Source: Albibacterium bauzanense (GTDB taxonomy: Bacteria > Bacteroidota > Bacteroidia > Sphingobacteriales > Sphingobacteriaceae). From it: a stretch of 64,000 nucleotides of DNA. How positions within the stretch are numbered: position 1 is the stretch's first letter; each line of letters starts with the position of its first letter. Made by a program: the position numbers and the translations under genes. The notes beneath the pieces were generated by a model that saw only the letters and a program-made list of their open reading frames with translations, had not been told where the DNA came from and made no database searches. Below are positions 16,524-23,642 of the stretch, in pieces. The stretch spans positions 966,001 to 1,030,000 of the forward strand of contig NZ_SMGO01000002.1 of NCBI RefSeq assembly GCF_004339765.1. Direction: 5' to 3'.

Positions 16524-18332
16524 ATGAGCTTTCAGAAAGAAGAATACTACCAGAATAATATAACAAGTACCGCTACTAACATTAAACAGTTGAATAGCAA
16601 AATCAACCGTTTCTCGTTTTTACGGCTGGCTTTGATTTTAGTAGGAGGCTTTGCTTTGTTTCAGGTAATACAATCAGAACAACTAACACTTACTTTAATT
16701 ACCTTTTTTGGAATAGTAATCTTGTTTTTCTGGTTGGTCTTCGTTCAAAGTAAACTGGTTAAAAGCAAAGAAGTACTTGAGCGCTTTTTGAAAATAAACG
16801 AAAATGAAATCGCGGTCTATAACAATCGCAGCAGCAATATCTATAGCAATGGAGAAAGCTATGTAGACGATAAGCATTTATATAGCTCTGATTTGGATAT
16901 ATACGGCGATTCTTCGCTGTTTCAACTGGTTAATAGATGCTCGAGCATTGGTGGTATTCGAAAGCTGGCAGAGTGGCTCAATAAGCCTTCAGGGAAACAA
17001 GATATTGAAGCGCGACAGGAGTTTGTTGAAGAGCTATCCGCTGATTTTAACTTTTGGCAAAATATTCAGGCTCAACTGATTTTTACACTCGACAAGCCTA
17101 CTGATTATAAAAAGAAATTAGAAACATATCTTTCTAAGACGATCCCTATAACGTCAATTACGTTTCTTAGAACCTATGTAAAGATCACTCCGTTTTTAAT
17201 GCTTGCCTTATTAGCAGGAAGTTTCTTTTCCTCTAAGCTATTGGCGCTATTTATAATTGTCGGTATCCTTCATCTGCTATTGAGTATTTTCTTTGCCGGA
17301 AAGGTTAACCAAATTATTGTCGATGTAAACATTGCCGGTAGTGCATTGCTATCCTTTTCTTCCGTTTTTCAATCTATTGAACAAAGAGAGTGGAAAAGTA
17401 CATTAGCTAAATCTTTGCTTAATAACATTCAGGCCGAAACGAATAACCTGGTTTCGCTATCCATTAAAAACCTATCCAAGATCTGCGAAAGACTGGATGT
17501 ACGTTTAAATGTCTTTGTCGGAACGGCATTGAATGTGTTTTTGTTATGGGATCTGAAACAGGTGTTTGCTTTGGAAGAATGGCGTAAAACGCAATCATCA
17601 GGCATCTCAGAGGCATTTGATTTACTATCAGAATTTGAAGCGATTGGTAGTATGGCAACCTTGCATTTTAATCGCCCCGATTGGGTTTTTCCTCGTATTA
17701 ATAGCGATCAGACGCATGTATTCGAAGCAAGTCAGCTAGCTCATCCATTTATCAGCGATCAAGAGGTTGTAGCAAATGATTATTCATTAAAAAGCCATTG
17801 TATTGCCCTGATTACAGGCTCTAATATGGCAGGTAAAAGTACTTTTCTTCGAACTGTTGGTATCAATGCTGTATTGGCTTATGCCGGAGCTCCGGTCAAC
17901 GCTTCGTCTATGGAAATATCGGTTATGCAAATGGTTACTTATATGCGTATCCGCGATTCTATTAATGAAAGCACATCTACCTTTAAGGCTGAGTTAAACC
18001 GTATTAAACAAGTGTTAGAGGAAGTGGAAATCAATGCAAATACGTTCTTCTTATTGGATGAAATGTTACGGGGAACGAATTCAGTTGATAAATATCTAGG
18101 CTCAAAAGCAATTATCGAAAAATTGATTGCCAATAAAGGAGTCGGCATGGTGGCAACACATGATTTAAAGCTAGCCGATCTATCAGAAGTATACCCTGAT
18201 TATGTAAGGAACTTCCATTTTGATATTCAGGTTAAAGGAGAAGATATGCTGTTTGATTATCTGTTAAAAGACGGTGCTTGTACAATATTTAATGCATCCT
18301 TACTTCTGAAAAAAATAGGAATCCACATTTAA
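16524..18332 (+). CDS. Membrane-anchored MutS-like ATPase
   Basis: The C-terminal ~200 residues are a MutS-type ABC ATPase: Walker A GSNMAGKSTFLRTVG near residues 432-446, then the conserved LDEMLRGTNSVDK Walker B/signature block and an ATHD switch histidine. The mismatch-recognition domain of MutS is missing. Instead the N-terminal part has hydrophobic hairpins near residues 33-75 (FLRLALILVGGFALF and a second ~20-residue segment) and again near 220-260, suggesting four membrane spans. The middle region resembles MutS core and lever domains. This fits the Bacteroidota MutS-family proteins of unknown function rather than mismatch repair MutS1. The urea transporter gene follows after 17 bp. 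Confidence 0.85.
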   Translation: MSFQKEEYYQNNITSTATNIKQLNSKINRFSFLRLALILVGGFALFQVIQSEQLTLTLITFFGIVILFFWLVFVQSKLVKSKEVLERFLKINENEIAVYNNRSSNIYSNGESYVDDKHLYSSDLDIYGDSSLFQLVNRCSSIGGIRKLAEWLNKPSGKQDIEARQEFVEELSADFNFWQNIQAQLIFTLDKPTDYKKKLETYLSKTIPITSITFLRTYVKITPFLMLALLAGSFFSSKLLALFIIVGILHLLLSIFFAGKVNQIIVDVNIAGSALLSFSSVFQSIEQREWKSTLAKSLLNNIQAETNNLVSLSIKNLSKICERLDVRLNVFVGTALNVFLLWDLKQVFALEEWRKTQSSGISEAFDLLSEFEAIGSMATLHFNRPDWVFPRINSDQTHVFEASQLAHPFISDQEVVANDYSLKSHCIALITGSNMAGKSTFLRTVGINAVLAYAGAPVNASSMEISVMQMVTYMRIRDSINESTSTFKAELNRIKQVLEEVEINANTFFLLDEMLRGTNSVDKYLGSKAIIEKLIANKGVGMVATHDLKLADLSEVYPDYVRNFHFDIQVKGEDMLFDYLLKDGACTIFNASLLLKKIGIHI

Positions 18333-18349
18333 ATCTATATTCATTCTGT

Positions 18350-19192
18350 ATGCGGAATTATGTATTAGTAATCTTGCGCGGTATGGGACAAGTTATGTTC
18401 CAAAACAATGCATTGTCGGGTCTGCTGTTCCTTGCCGGTATATTCTATAATTCGTGGCTACTAGCTTTAGCTGTAGTTTTGGGTACAGTTATTAGTACGG
18501 CAACCGCTCAGCTTTTAAAATATTCGCAAAGCGAAATTGATGATGGCATTTATGGTTTTAATGGTGCTTTGGTTGGCGTTGCTATTTGGTTCTTCTTTGG
18601 TTTTAGCATCATTACTACTGCTGTTTTAATAGCAGGTGCCGCACTTTCTACTCTTCTTATGTATGGAATGAAGAAATTCGTTCCTCCATTTACTGCGCCT
18701 TTTGTGCTGGTTACCTGGTTAATGATCCTCCTTCTTCTTTTTGTTTTACAAGTACCCTTAGTAGCTCCGCCAATTTCGGAGAGCAATTCTTTCGATTTAT
18801 TGTCTACCTTAAGTAAAGGATTTTCTCAAGTCTGGTTTCAGGATAATATAGTAACCGGAATCTTTTTCCTGCTTGCTTTGGCAGTTAATTCACGCACTTC
18901 GGCTATCTATGCATTATACGGATCTGCATTGGGTGCTTTGATAGCCATGCTGCTTTCCCAGCCTATTTCTATGATCAATGCCGGACTTTTTGGTTATAAT
19001 GCAGTTCTCTGTGCCATTGCTTTAGGCGACAAAAAGCTGTCGTCCTTTTTATGGGCTACCTTAGCAATTGCTTTATCTGTTATTCTTAATCTGGGTATAG
19101 GAAGCCTTGGATTTATCACCTTAACTTCGGCTTTTGTTCTTGCAACCTGGGTTGTATTGTATATTCAACGACTATTCCCAAAAGCTCAATAA
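18350..19192 (+). CDS. Urea transporter (UT family)
   Basis: This 280-residue integral membrane protein has about ten hydrophobic helices arranged as two similar halves. Each half holds an LSGLLFLAG- or TGIFFLLAL-like opening and a GFNGALVG or GYNAVLC motif, the signature of UT-family urea channels. It would allow passive urea flux across the cytoplasmic membrane. No urease genes are in the window, so its role here (nitrogen supply, osmolyte) is unknown. It lies 17 bp after the MutS-like gene, suggesting a shared transcript but not an obvious functional link. A short palindrome at 19249-19267 may mark the transcript end. Confidence 0.88.
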   Translation: MRNYVLVILRGMGQVMFQNNALSGLLFLAGIFYNSWLLALAVVLGTVISTATAQLLKYSQSEIDDGIYGFNGALVGVAIWFFFGFSIITTAVLIAGAALSTLLMYGMKKFVPPFTAPFVLVTWLMILLLLFVLQVPLVAPPISESNSFDLLSTLSKGFSQVWFQDNIVTGIFFLLALAVNSRTSAIYALYGSALGALIAMLLSQPISMINAGLFGYNAVLCAIALGDKKLSSFLWATLAIALSVILNLGIGSLGFITLTSAFVLATWVVLYIQRLFPKAQ

Positions 19193-19200
19193 GCTCTTCC

Positions 19201-19235
19201 TGTTTTCATTTCACTTCTCGATTGTTTTCATTTCA
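19201..19235. repeat. Direct repeat, 22-bp period
   Basis: TGTTTTCATTTCA occurs at 19201-19213 and again at 19223-19235 in the spacer after the urea transporter gene. No function is apparent. Confidence 0.6.
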
Positions 19236-19248
19236 TTTCTTATCAATA

Positions 19249-19267
19249 AAAGCTTGGATCAAGCTTT
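19249..19267. terminator. Hairpin after urea transporter gene
   Basis: AAAGCTTG and CAAGCTTT form a perfect 8-bp stem with a GAT loop. There is no T tract after it, so a terminator role is only tentative. Confidence 0.4.
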
Positions 19268-19300
19268 AAAACTCTGTTAGTTAAACAAGAATCAGACACG

Positions 19301-19397
19301 ATTCAAACAAGGTTCAAGCAAGGAACAAATAGGCCTAATACCACTGTTCTGTCCCTGTTTGGTCCCTGTTTGAACCCTGTTTAACCCTTGTTTGAAT
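19301..19397. repeat. 11-bp tandem/inverted repeat cluster between urea transporter and fabG
   Basis: The right side holds four copies of a unit like CCCTGTTTGAA starting at 19353, 19364, 19375 and 19385 (periods 11, 11 and 10). The left side holds two to three copies of the reverse complement (TTCAAACAAGG, TTCAAGCAAGG). The outermost units form a perfect 12-bp inverted repeat (19301-19312 with 19386-19397), so the block can fold into a long imperfect hairpin. It is not a CRISPR: the units abut with no spacers. Confidence 0.8.
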
Positions 19398-19482
19398 AAA
19401 TCAAATTAAAAGCGGGAAGGATTGCTGATTAATTGTTATTTTTAAAAATTATTAAATTGACGAAAAAACGAATATTGATACT

Positions 19483-20226
19483 ATGAAATTACTTGAAGGA
19501 AAAACTGCTTTAATTACAGGTGCGTCTAAAGGAATTGGACGTAGAATAGCAGAAATGTTTGCTGAACAAGGTGCGAATGTAGCATTTACCTATCTTTCAT
19601 CTGTTGAAAAGGGAGAGGCATTGGAGCAGGAGCTTCAGGTTTTTGGAACAAAAGTAAAGGGTTACCGATCAGATGCTTCTAAGTTTGATGAAGCCGAGAC
19701 ATTAATTCAGTCTATTGTAAGTGATTTTGGAACGTTGGATGTTGTGGTAAATAATGCAGGTATCACAAAAGATGGTTTGCTGATGCGGATGAGTGAGGAG
19801 AATTGGGATGACGTTATTGATATCAATCTGAAATCGGTATTTAACGTTACAAAAGCTGCTTCAAAAATTATGATGAAGAACCGAAAAGGTGTTTTTATCA
19901 ATATGAGTTCGGTAGTAGGGGTACAGGGAAATGCTGGTCAGGCAAACTACGCAGCCTCGAAAGCTGGTATAATCGGCTTTTCTAAATCAGTTGCGAAAGA
20001 GCTGGGTTCTCGGAATATTCGCACCAATGTGGTTGCTCCAGGATTTATCCGTACAGAAATGACTGATGTATTGGATCCGAAGGTAGTAGAAGGATGGGAG
20101 CAGGCTATTCCATTGAAACGTGCTGGTGAACCAGAAGATGTTGCTAATCTTTGTGTTTTCTTGGCCTCAGATATGAGTGCTTATATTACCGGACAAGTAA
20201 TACCGGTTGATGGCGGAATGCTTTAA
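19483..20226 (+). CDS. fabG: 3-oxoacyl-[acyl-carrier-protein] reductase
   Basis: FabG reduces 3-oxoacyl-ACP to 3-hydroxyacyl-ACP with NADPH in type II fatty acid synthesis. The 247-residue short-chain dehydrogenase shows the cofactor loop TGASKGIGRR at residues 12-21, the NNAG motif at 90-93 and the catalytic triad S143, Y156, K160 (QANYAASKAG). The ending AYITGQVIPVDGGML is typical of FabG. It is not in a fab operon here. It converges on divIC, with the shared hairpin at 20234-20269 between the two 3' ends. Confidence 0.95.
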   Translation: MKLLEGKTALITGASKGIGRRIAEMFAEQGANVAFTYLSSVEKGEALEQELQVFGTKVKGYRSDASKFDEAETLIQSIVSDFGTLDVVVNNAGITKDGLLMRMSEENWDDVIDINLKSVFNVTKAASKIMMKNRKGVFINMSSVVGVQGNAGQANYAASKAGIIGFSKSVAKELGSRNIRTNVVAPGFIRTEMTDVLDPKVVEGWEQAIPLKRAGEPEDVANLCVFLASDMSAYITGQVIPVDGGML

Positions 20227-20233
20227 TCAGGGT

Positions 20234-20269
20234 TGTTTACGTTATTTTTCATGAATGATAACGTAAACA
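20234..20269. terminator. Hairpin between fabG and divIC, overlapping divIC codons
   Basis: A perfect 12-bp inverted repeat (TGTTTACGTTAT at 20234-20245 with ATAACGTAAACA at 20258-20269) lies 7 bp after the fabG stop. Its left arm reaches into the last divIC codon and its right arm lies fully within divIC. It could end fabG transcripts; the following T tract is weak. Confidence 0.6.
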
Positions 20270-20532
20270 TCTTCGTTATCTTTTTTCATGAAATATTTCT
20301 CGCGAGCGAACTTCTGAAGTTTTTTAGGATCGGAGGTTAAGTCATTCAGATCGCTTTGGATTTTCTCGATCTCCTGTGTATAGAATTTCTTTTCTTGCTG
20401 AAGTTCTCTTAACTGGCTTTGGTAGTGATATTGAGAAGAAAGATCATTGCGATCAAAGAACAACATCCACACTACAAAAGCTAAGCTTGCAATTACATAT
20501 TTGTTTTTGATGATATTCAATAACCGATGCAT
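20242..20532 (-). CDS. divIC: Septum formation initiator DivIC/FtsB-like protein
   Basis: This 96-residue bitopic division protein has a short basic cytoplasmic N-terminus, one membrane helix (YVIASLAFVVWMLFF, about residues 12-26), a periplasmic coiled coil rich in Glu/Gln/Lys (residues ~36-72), and the conserved ending KKLQKFAREKYFMKKDNEDVYVI. In other bacteria FtsB/DivIC joins FtsL and FtsQ to recruit FtsW/FtsI, all encoded later in this window. I start it at 20532 (MHRLLNIIKNKY) because a full promoter ends 4 nt before it, which rules out the ATG 12 codons upstream. The usual neighbour eno is 5.3 kb away, separated by the accessory island. Confidence 0.92.
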   Translation of the reverse strand: MHRLLNIIKNKYVIASLAFVVWMLFFDRNDLSSQYHYQSQLRELQQEKKFYTQEIEKIQSDLNDLTSDPKKLQKFAREKYFMKKDNEDVYVIIHEK

Positions 20533-20536
20533 AAAA

Positions 20537-20568
20537 CAAATATAAACTTTGGAATTGAGAAAGCACAA
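20537..20568 (-). promoter_or_regulatory. divIC promoter, full consensus, leaderless
   Basis: On the minus strand TTTG (20568-20565), a 20-bp spacer and TATATTTG (20544-20537) give an exact Bacteroidota -33/-7 promoter. Only 4 nt separate the -7 element from the ATG, so transcription should start at or beside the start codon. Confidence 0.82.
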
Positions 20569-20630
20569 AAAAACGTGTAAAAAAGAAAAGGTTGATCATT
20601 TTCTGAATGATATAATCTCTCTTTTTCGTT

Positions 20631-20690
20631 TAAGATAGATGGGTCTTATATGAGCCTGATTTATACTCAGATTAACACTGATATCAACTT
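20631..20690. repeat. Left boundary inverted repeat of accessory island
   Basis: This 60-bp stretch matches the reverse complement of 25719-25776 at about 47 of 60 aligned positions. Shared blocks include TAAGATAG, GGTCTT, GCCTGATTTAT, TTAAC and TGATATCAACTT. The two copies face each other around the whole island, as terminal inverted repeats of a mobile element would. The 62 bp between the divIC promoter and this repeat show nothing else I can name. Confidence 0.7.
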
Positions 20691-20710
20691 GTTGTCGTCT
20701 GTTTACCTTG

Positions 20711-20863
20711 CCGCTAAGATTTTTCTGCTTGGCTATGTGGCGGAAATCGAAGCACAAATGTTCGGTTTTGCATAAAAGTTCAATAGAATTACTGCTGTTG
20801 AACCTTATACAAATGTTTCATAGAAGCACTTCAGCCGGCATATTGCCAAACCGATGTTATGTG
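20711..20863. repeat. attC-like site A (end of cassette 1)
   Basis: An imperfect inverted repeat pairs the outer arms CCGCTAAG...GCTTGGCTATGTGGCGG (20711-20743) and GCCGGCATATTGCCAAACCG...GTTATGTG (20834-20863). Read outward, both arms share the order TAA(C/G), then TTGGC-n-AT-n-TG, then CGG. A second inner stem (AAGTTCAATAG with CTGTTGAACCTT) lies inside. This layout (short core, L box, variable loop, L box, core) resembles integron attC sites. The core does not match the RYYYAAC/GTTRRRY consensus exactly. Confidence 0.55.
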
Positions 20864-20880
20864 TTCGGTATTTTCTGTTG

Positions 20881-21765
20881 TTAGTTAATTCCAAGTTCTT
20901 TGTGCATTGTGTGCCATTCTTTTCCAAATTCAATCATCTCTAATGCAGCTTTTCGTTTGTCTTCGGGCAGGCATTGTATGCAAGTTGGATACTGAATGCC
21001 TTTGTAATGTACTTTACAATTAGGGCATAACTCCATATTTTTTAAATCATAGTTAGAAGCACATCTTCTACAAGCAGTTATTGTGTCTGCAAATGAAAGA
21101 TATTTTATGTCGTCAGTTAAATAGAGTAAAAATGCTTCTTTCCCGATTGTTTCTTCATTTTTGGTTTTAGCTTTTTCTCTTTGAAACCAATATTTTATAT
21201 TTGATAAATTGTGATTGTTTTTCCATTTGTCTTTAGATACAAAACACTTGTCTCGAACATCAAGAGCTTCTTCGTCTGCATAAAAAATTGTGATGAGTTC
21301 TTCTAACGATTTATAAATTGGTTCATCAAACTCGTGTTGGCATACTGCACAACGATATTGTGGTAGTTTCCTCACTCTCTTGTTAGGACGGTTGTCTCCA
21401 CAATTTGTGCATAAAGGAACAGCTATGTAATCATAGTTTTTTACAATATGTTTCTTAAATTCTGATTTATCAATGTCAGAATTAGTTTCTTTAAAAATTT
21501 GAGTGTGTTTTCTTGTTATTTCTCTTTCGTAGTCGGAATATTTTTTTGGATGAGAACGATGCTGAATTGTTAAAGTGTCTGTACTGTCACATATTTCGCA
21601 TTTTTCTTTAAGAATTTTAGCTCGTCTTTCTTTCCAATCTTTTGTGTGCCACGACCGTTGTCCTTCTCTGTAATCCTTCCAATATAGTTCCTTGGCAAGT
21701 TCTAATGAGATTTCTCCATCAGTCAACTTTTCCTTTAATTCGATACGTTCGTTATATGTCAACAT
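20881..21765 (-). CDS. HNH-like protein with multiple zinc-binding CxxC pairs
   Basis: I do not recognise a named family. The 294-residue protein has C56-C59 followed by TLTIQHRSHP (H69, H72), which resembles the Cys-Cys...His-His core of HNH nucleases. Four more CxxC pairs follow: C119/C122, C139/C142, C232/C235 and C247/C250, plus C262/C265, enough for about three zinc ribbons. The rest is charged and probably helical. There is no signal peptide, so it should be cytoplasmic. A nucleic-acid-binding or nicking role is a guess from the HNH-like motif. It lies 42 bp downstream of the secreted repeat protein and is the last gene of the island before site A. Confidence 0.65.
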   Translation of the reverse strand: MLTYNERIELKEKLTDGEISLELAKELYWKDYREGQRSWHTKDWKERRAKILKEKCEICDSTDTLTIQHRSHPKKYSDYEREITRKHTQIFKETNSDIDKSEFKKHIVKNYDYIAVPLCTNCGDNRPNKRVRKLPQYRCAVCQHEFDEPIYKSLEELITIFYADEEALDVRDKCFVSKDKWKNNHNLSNIKYWFQREKAKTKNEETIGKEAFLLYLTDDIKYLSFADTITACRRCASNYDLKNMELCPNCKVHYKGIQYPTCIQCLPEDKRKAALEMIEFGKEWHTMHKELGIN

Positions 21766-21807
21766 ACTTCAATCATATTGTTTTAAACTATTTACAAATC
21801 AAAATAT

Positions 21808-22203
21808 TTAATATATTCGAGCTACCATTCTTTTTCCTGCGTCAAAGTTCCATTGTACCTGCCACGCTCTACCGTCTATTTGGTCAAGCAAAATGAAGTT
21901 ATATGTGTTTGTTGTAGGATAAAGAAAAAATCTACCATTCTTCTCTTCATCTTTAGTTACCTGTGAAATGTCAGATAGTGTAGTCTCAAATTGATTGTCT
22001 TTTAGGCTCCATTGGACTTGCCACATTTGTCCATTTCTTGTATTTAATTTGATAAAATTATACGTATTATTTGTAGCAAAGAGCCGATAGACAACAGTGC
22101 TATCCGTAGAAATATTTTGAATAAGAGGTTGGGATGTGCTTTGAGCAAAAGTTAGCATTGTCGTTAATACAAAAATCGATGTCAAAAAAATGTTTTCATA
22201 CAA
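21808..22203 (-). CDS. Secreted protein with two tandem repeats
   Basis: The 131-residue protein has a signal peptide (residues 1-20, ending MLTFA-Q). The mature part holds two similar segments of about 30 residues: residues 39-67 (YRLFATNNTYNFIKLN...MWQVQWSL) and 91-119 (FFLYPTTNTYNFILLD...AWQVQWNF). Each pairs a TYNFI strand with a WQVQW strand, so it probably folds as a small beta protein in the periplasm or outside. I know no function. It shares a short gap with the HNH-like gene and follows site B, so these two genes would form one cassette. Confidence 0.6.
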   Translation of the reverse strand: MYENIFLTSIFVLTTMLTFAQSTSQPLIQNISTDSTVVYRLFATNNTYNFIKLNTRNGQMWQVQWSLKDNQFETTLSDISQVTKDEEKNGRFFLYPTTNTYNFILLDQIDGRAWQVQWNFDAGKRMVARIY

Positions 22204-22251
22204 TCCGTTGTTATTAGTGTTTGTTTCAGGCGTAGTGTCGGTTTATGCTGA

Positions 22252-22446
22252 CACATAACGTTTCGGGGCTTGACGACAGTGGCGGAATAGAAAGCAAAAA
22301 CTTTCAATTATATACCAACCTTAGGATAAGCCAATTACTATTTACTAAATTATAAAAAAAGGAAATATAAATGGCTTATGCGGATAAAGAATTACTAACC
22401 TTGATTTAGCATTTAACCCGCCATTTCGCCAAACCCTTGTTAGCGG
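22252..22446. repeat. attC-like site B (between cassettes 1 and 2)
   Basis: Outer arms ACATAACG...CGGGGCTTGACGACAGTGGCGG (22252-22285) and CCGCCATTTCGCCAAACCC...GTTAGCGG (22418-22446) are imperfectly complementary, with TAAC cores, a CTTG(A/G)CGA or TTTGGCGAAA box and a GTGGCGG/CCGCCA end. An inner 8-bp stem (ATAAGCCA at 22326-22333 with TGGCTTAT at 22372-22379) lies in the loop. At 195 nt it is the longest of the four sites and occupies nearly all the non-coding gap. Confidence 0.6.
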
Positions 22447-22456
22447 TAGTGCTATT

Positions 22457-22852
22457 TTAGATACTTCCAGTAGCGAACAATGCGCACAATGGTAAAGGAA
22501 CGCTGCCTTCAATATTAAACACAACTGTTCCCATTGATGAGCTTCCTTGTCTCATATTTTTCCCGTCATGATTGTACAAAACTGTTCCCATTGAAGAACT
22601 TCCTTGTCTTATATTTTTTCCATCGATATTATATAAAATAGTTCCCATTGAAGAACTTCCTTTGCGAAGATTCTTGCCGTCCCAATTAAATAAAACGGTC
22701 CCCATCGAAGAACTTCCACTTCTGAAATTTTTTCCGTCAAAATTTAAAATTACAGATCCCATTGTAGAACTCCCTTGTCTTAAATTTTTATTGTCCCAAT
22801 TAAATAAAACGGCTCCCATTAAAGAACTTCCTTGTCTAATTTTTCCGCTCAT
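22457..22852 (-). CDS. 19-residue tandem repeat protein
   Basis: The 131-residue protein consists of six tandem repeats of 19 residues, residues 6-119, with the consensus RQGSSSMGTVLFNWDGKNL, followed by a short hydrophobic tail (LPLCALFATGSI). No signal peptide is present. Each repeat has one charged/Ser turn and one hydrophobic strand, which suggests a beta-solenoid or radially symmetric beta fold; it reminds me of proteins called '4-fold beta flower', but I cannot confirm this. It is 28 bp downstream of the DUF4145 gene on the same strand and forms cassette 2 with it. The repeat number may vary between strains. Confidence 0.65.
   Translation of the reverse strand: MSGKIRQGSSLMGAVLFNWDNKNLRQGSSTMGSVILNFDGKNFRSGSSSMGTVLFNWDGKNLRKGSSSMGTILYNIDGKNIRQGSSSMGTVLYNHDGKNMRQGSSSMGTVVFNIEGSVPLPLCALFATGSI
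22496..22837. repeat. 57-bp coding tandem repeats, six units
   Basis: The DNA of the repeat protein contains six 57-bp units in direct order with strong nucleotide similarity, for example recurring 'CCCATTGAAGAACTTCC' on the plus strand. The unit length equals 19 codons, so copy changes would keep the frame. Confidence 0.85.
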
Positions 22853-22880
22853 AATTTCTATATTTTATTTACAAATATTT

Positions 22881-23537
22881 TTATTTTTTATACTTACTTT
22901 GAATGTTAGCAATGTAATGTCGCTTTTGTTCGATACTGTGAATTTCGTCCATAACTAATTGAATTAACTCTTTCAAATCGTTAATATCAAAGTTGTCGTG
23001 ATAACGTAAGTAGTGTGTCATATCATTGCCAAGCCAAGTTGCCCGTTGCAACAAATCTTTTAAATCAGCTTCCTGTGGAGTGCTGAAATTTTCACCGATT
23101 ACACTTGCAAGTAATTTATCTTCAATTTTCCCTTCAAGAGAACTGTCTCTTTGAATTAAATAGTCTTTTACAAGATATTCAATCGCCTTTCTAAAACCCA
23201 TACCAGCAATTTCATCAAGACCTGAATATTCGGCTTTTAATGACTGATTGTACGTTTCAATGAATTTTGATTTAAGTTTTTTTATTGTTTCAGGCCAATA
23301 TGGTCCAATTGGTTGTCCATCTAAAAATCCAACAAACTTTGCTTGTCCTTGTCCTATGACTTGATGCACTGCAATAAATTGTTTACCACATTCTCTAAAA
23401 GTGCACTTCCAAACTGAATAGTTTATTCCTTGTTCAATGTTTTGGGAAATATGTCTTGGTTCTATTCCGTTATGACAATGCGGACATTGACTTGGATTGT
23501 CAACTCTACATTCAAAATTGTTATATACAAATTTCAT
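22881..23537 (-). CDS. DUF4145 (HEPN-clan) protein with N-terminal zinc ribbon
   Basis: The 218-residue protein begins with a zinc ribbon (C18/C21 in CPHC and C45/C50 in CTFREC). Residues ~92-200 match DUF4145: FIETYNQSLKAE, GLDEIAGMGFRKAIEYLVKDY and a final helix pair around WLGNDMTHYLRYHDN. DUF4145 is a member of the HEPN clan and often occurs with restriction or defence proteins. The N171-x3-H175 remnant corresponds to the HEPN active-site area, but the usual Arg is not at the expected place, so catalysis is uncertain. It is the first gene of cassette 2, directly after site C. Confidence 0.75.
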   Translation of the reverse strand: MKFVYNNFECRVDNPSQCPHCHNGIEPRHISQNIEQGINYSVWKCTFRECGKQFIAVHQVIGQGQAKFVGFLDGQPIGPYWPETIKKLKSKFIETYNQSLKAEYSGLDEIAGMGFRKAIEYLVKDYLIQRDSSLEGKIEDKLLASVIGENFSTPQEADLKDLLQRATWLGNDMTHYLRYHDNFDINDLKELIQLVMDEIHSIEQKRHYIANIQSKYKK

Positions 23538-23568
23538 CTGTTCAATATTTCTTTAGGGATCTGTTTAA

Positions 23569-23636
23569 CATTACCGCTAACGTTTTGGCTATGCGCAGTG
23601 TCCCGAAGGGCATTGCGTATAGGTTTCATTGTAATG
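23569..23636. repeat. attC-like site C (between cassettes 2 and 3)
   Basis: This compact 68-nt hairpin has outer ends CATTAC (23569-23574) and GTAATG (23631-23636) and a 12-bp stem with two G-T pairs (CTATGCGCAGTG at 23589-23600 with CATTGCGTATAG at 23611-23622), capped by CCC-GAA-GGG. The sequence CCGCTAACG on the left matches the core end of site B. It fills the gap between the DUF4145 gene and the HEPN gene, whose stop codon lies 7 bp beyond it. Confidence 0.65.
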
Positions 23637-23642
23637 CGTTTT

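Noticed and set aside
19301-19397. CRISPR array or attachment site in the 11-bp repeat cluster
   Set aside because: Units abut without spacers, occur in both orientations, and no tRNA or integrase is adjacent.
22496-22837. CRISPR array
   Set aside because: The units are contiguous 57-bp coding repeats with no unique spacers and no cas genes nearby.
22572-22958. Plus-strand frame antisense to the 19-residue repeat protein
   Set aside because: It simply mirrors the repeat units on the other strand and has no start context; the minus-strand frame fits cassette orientation.
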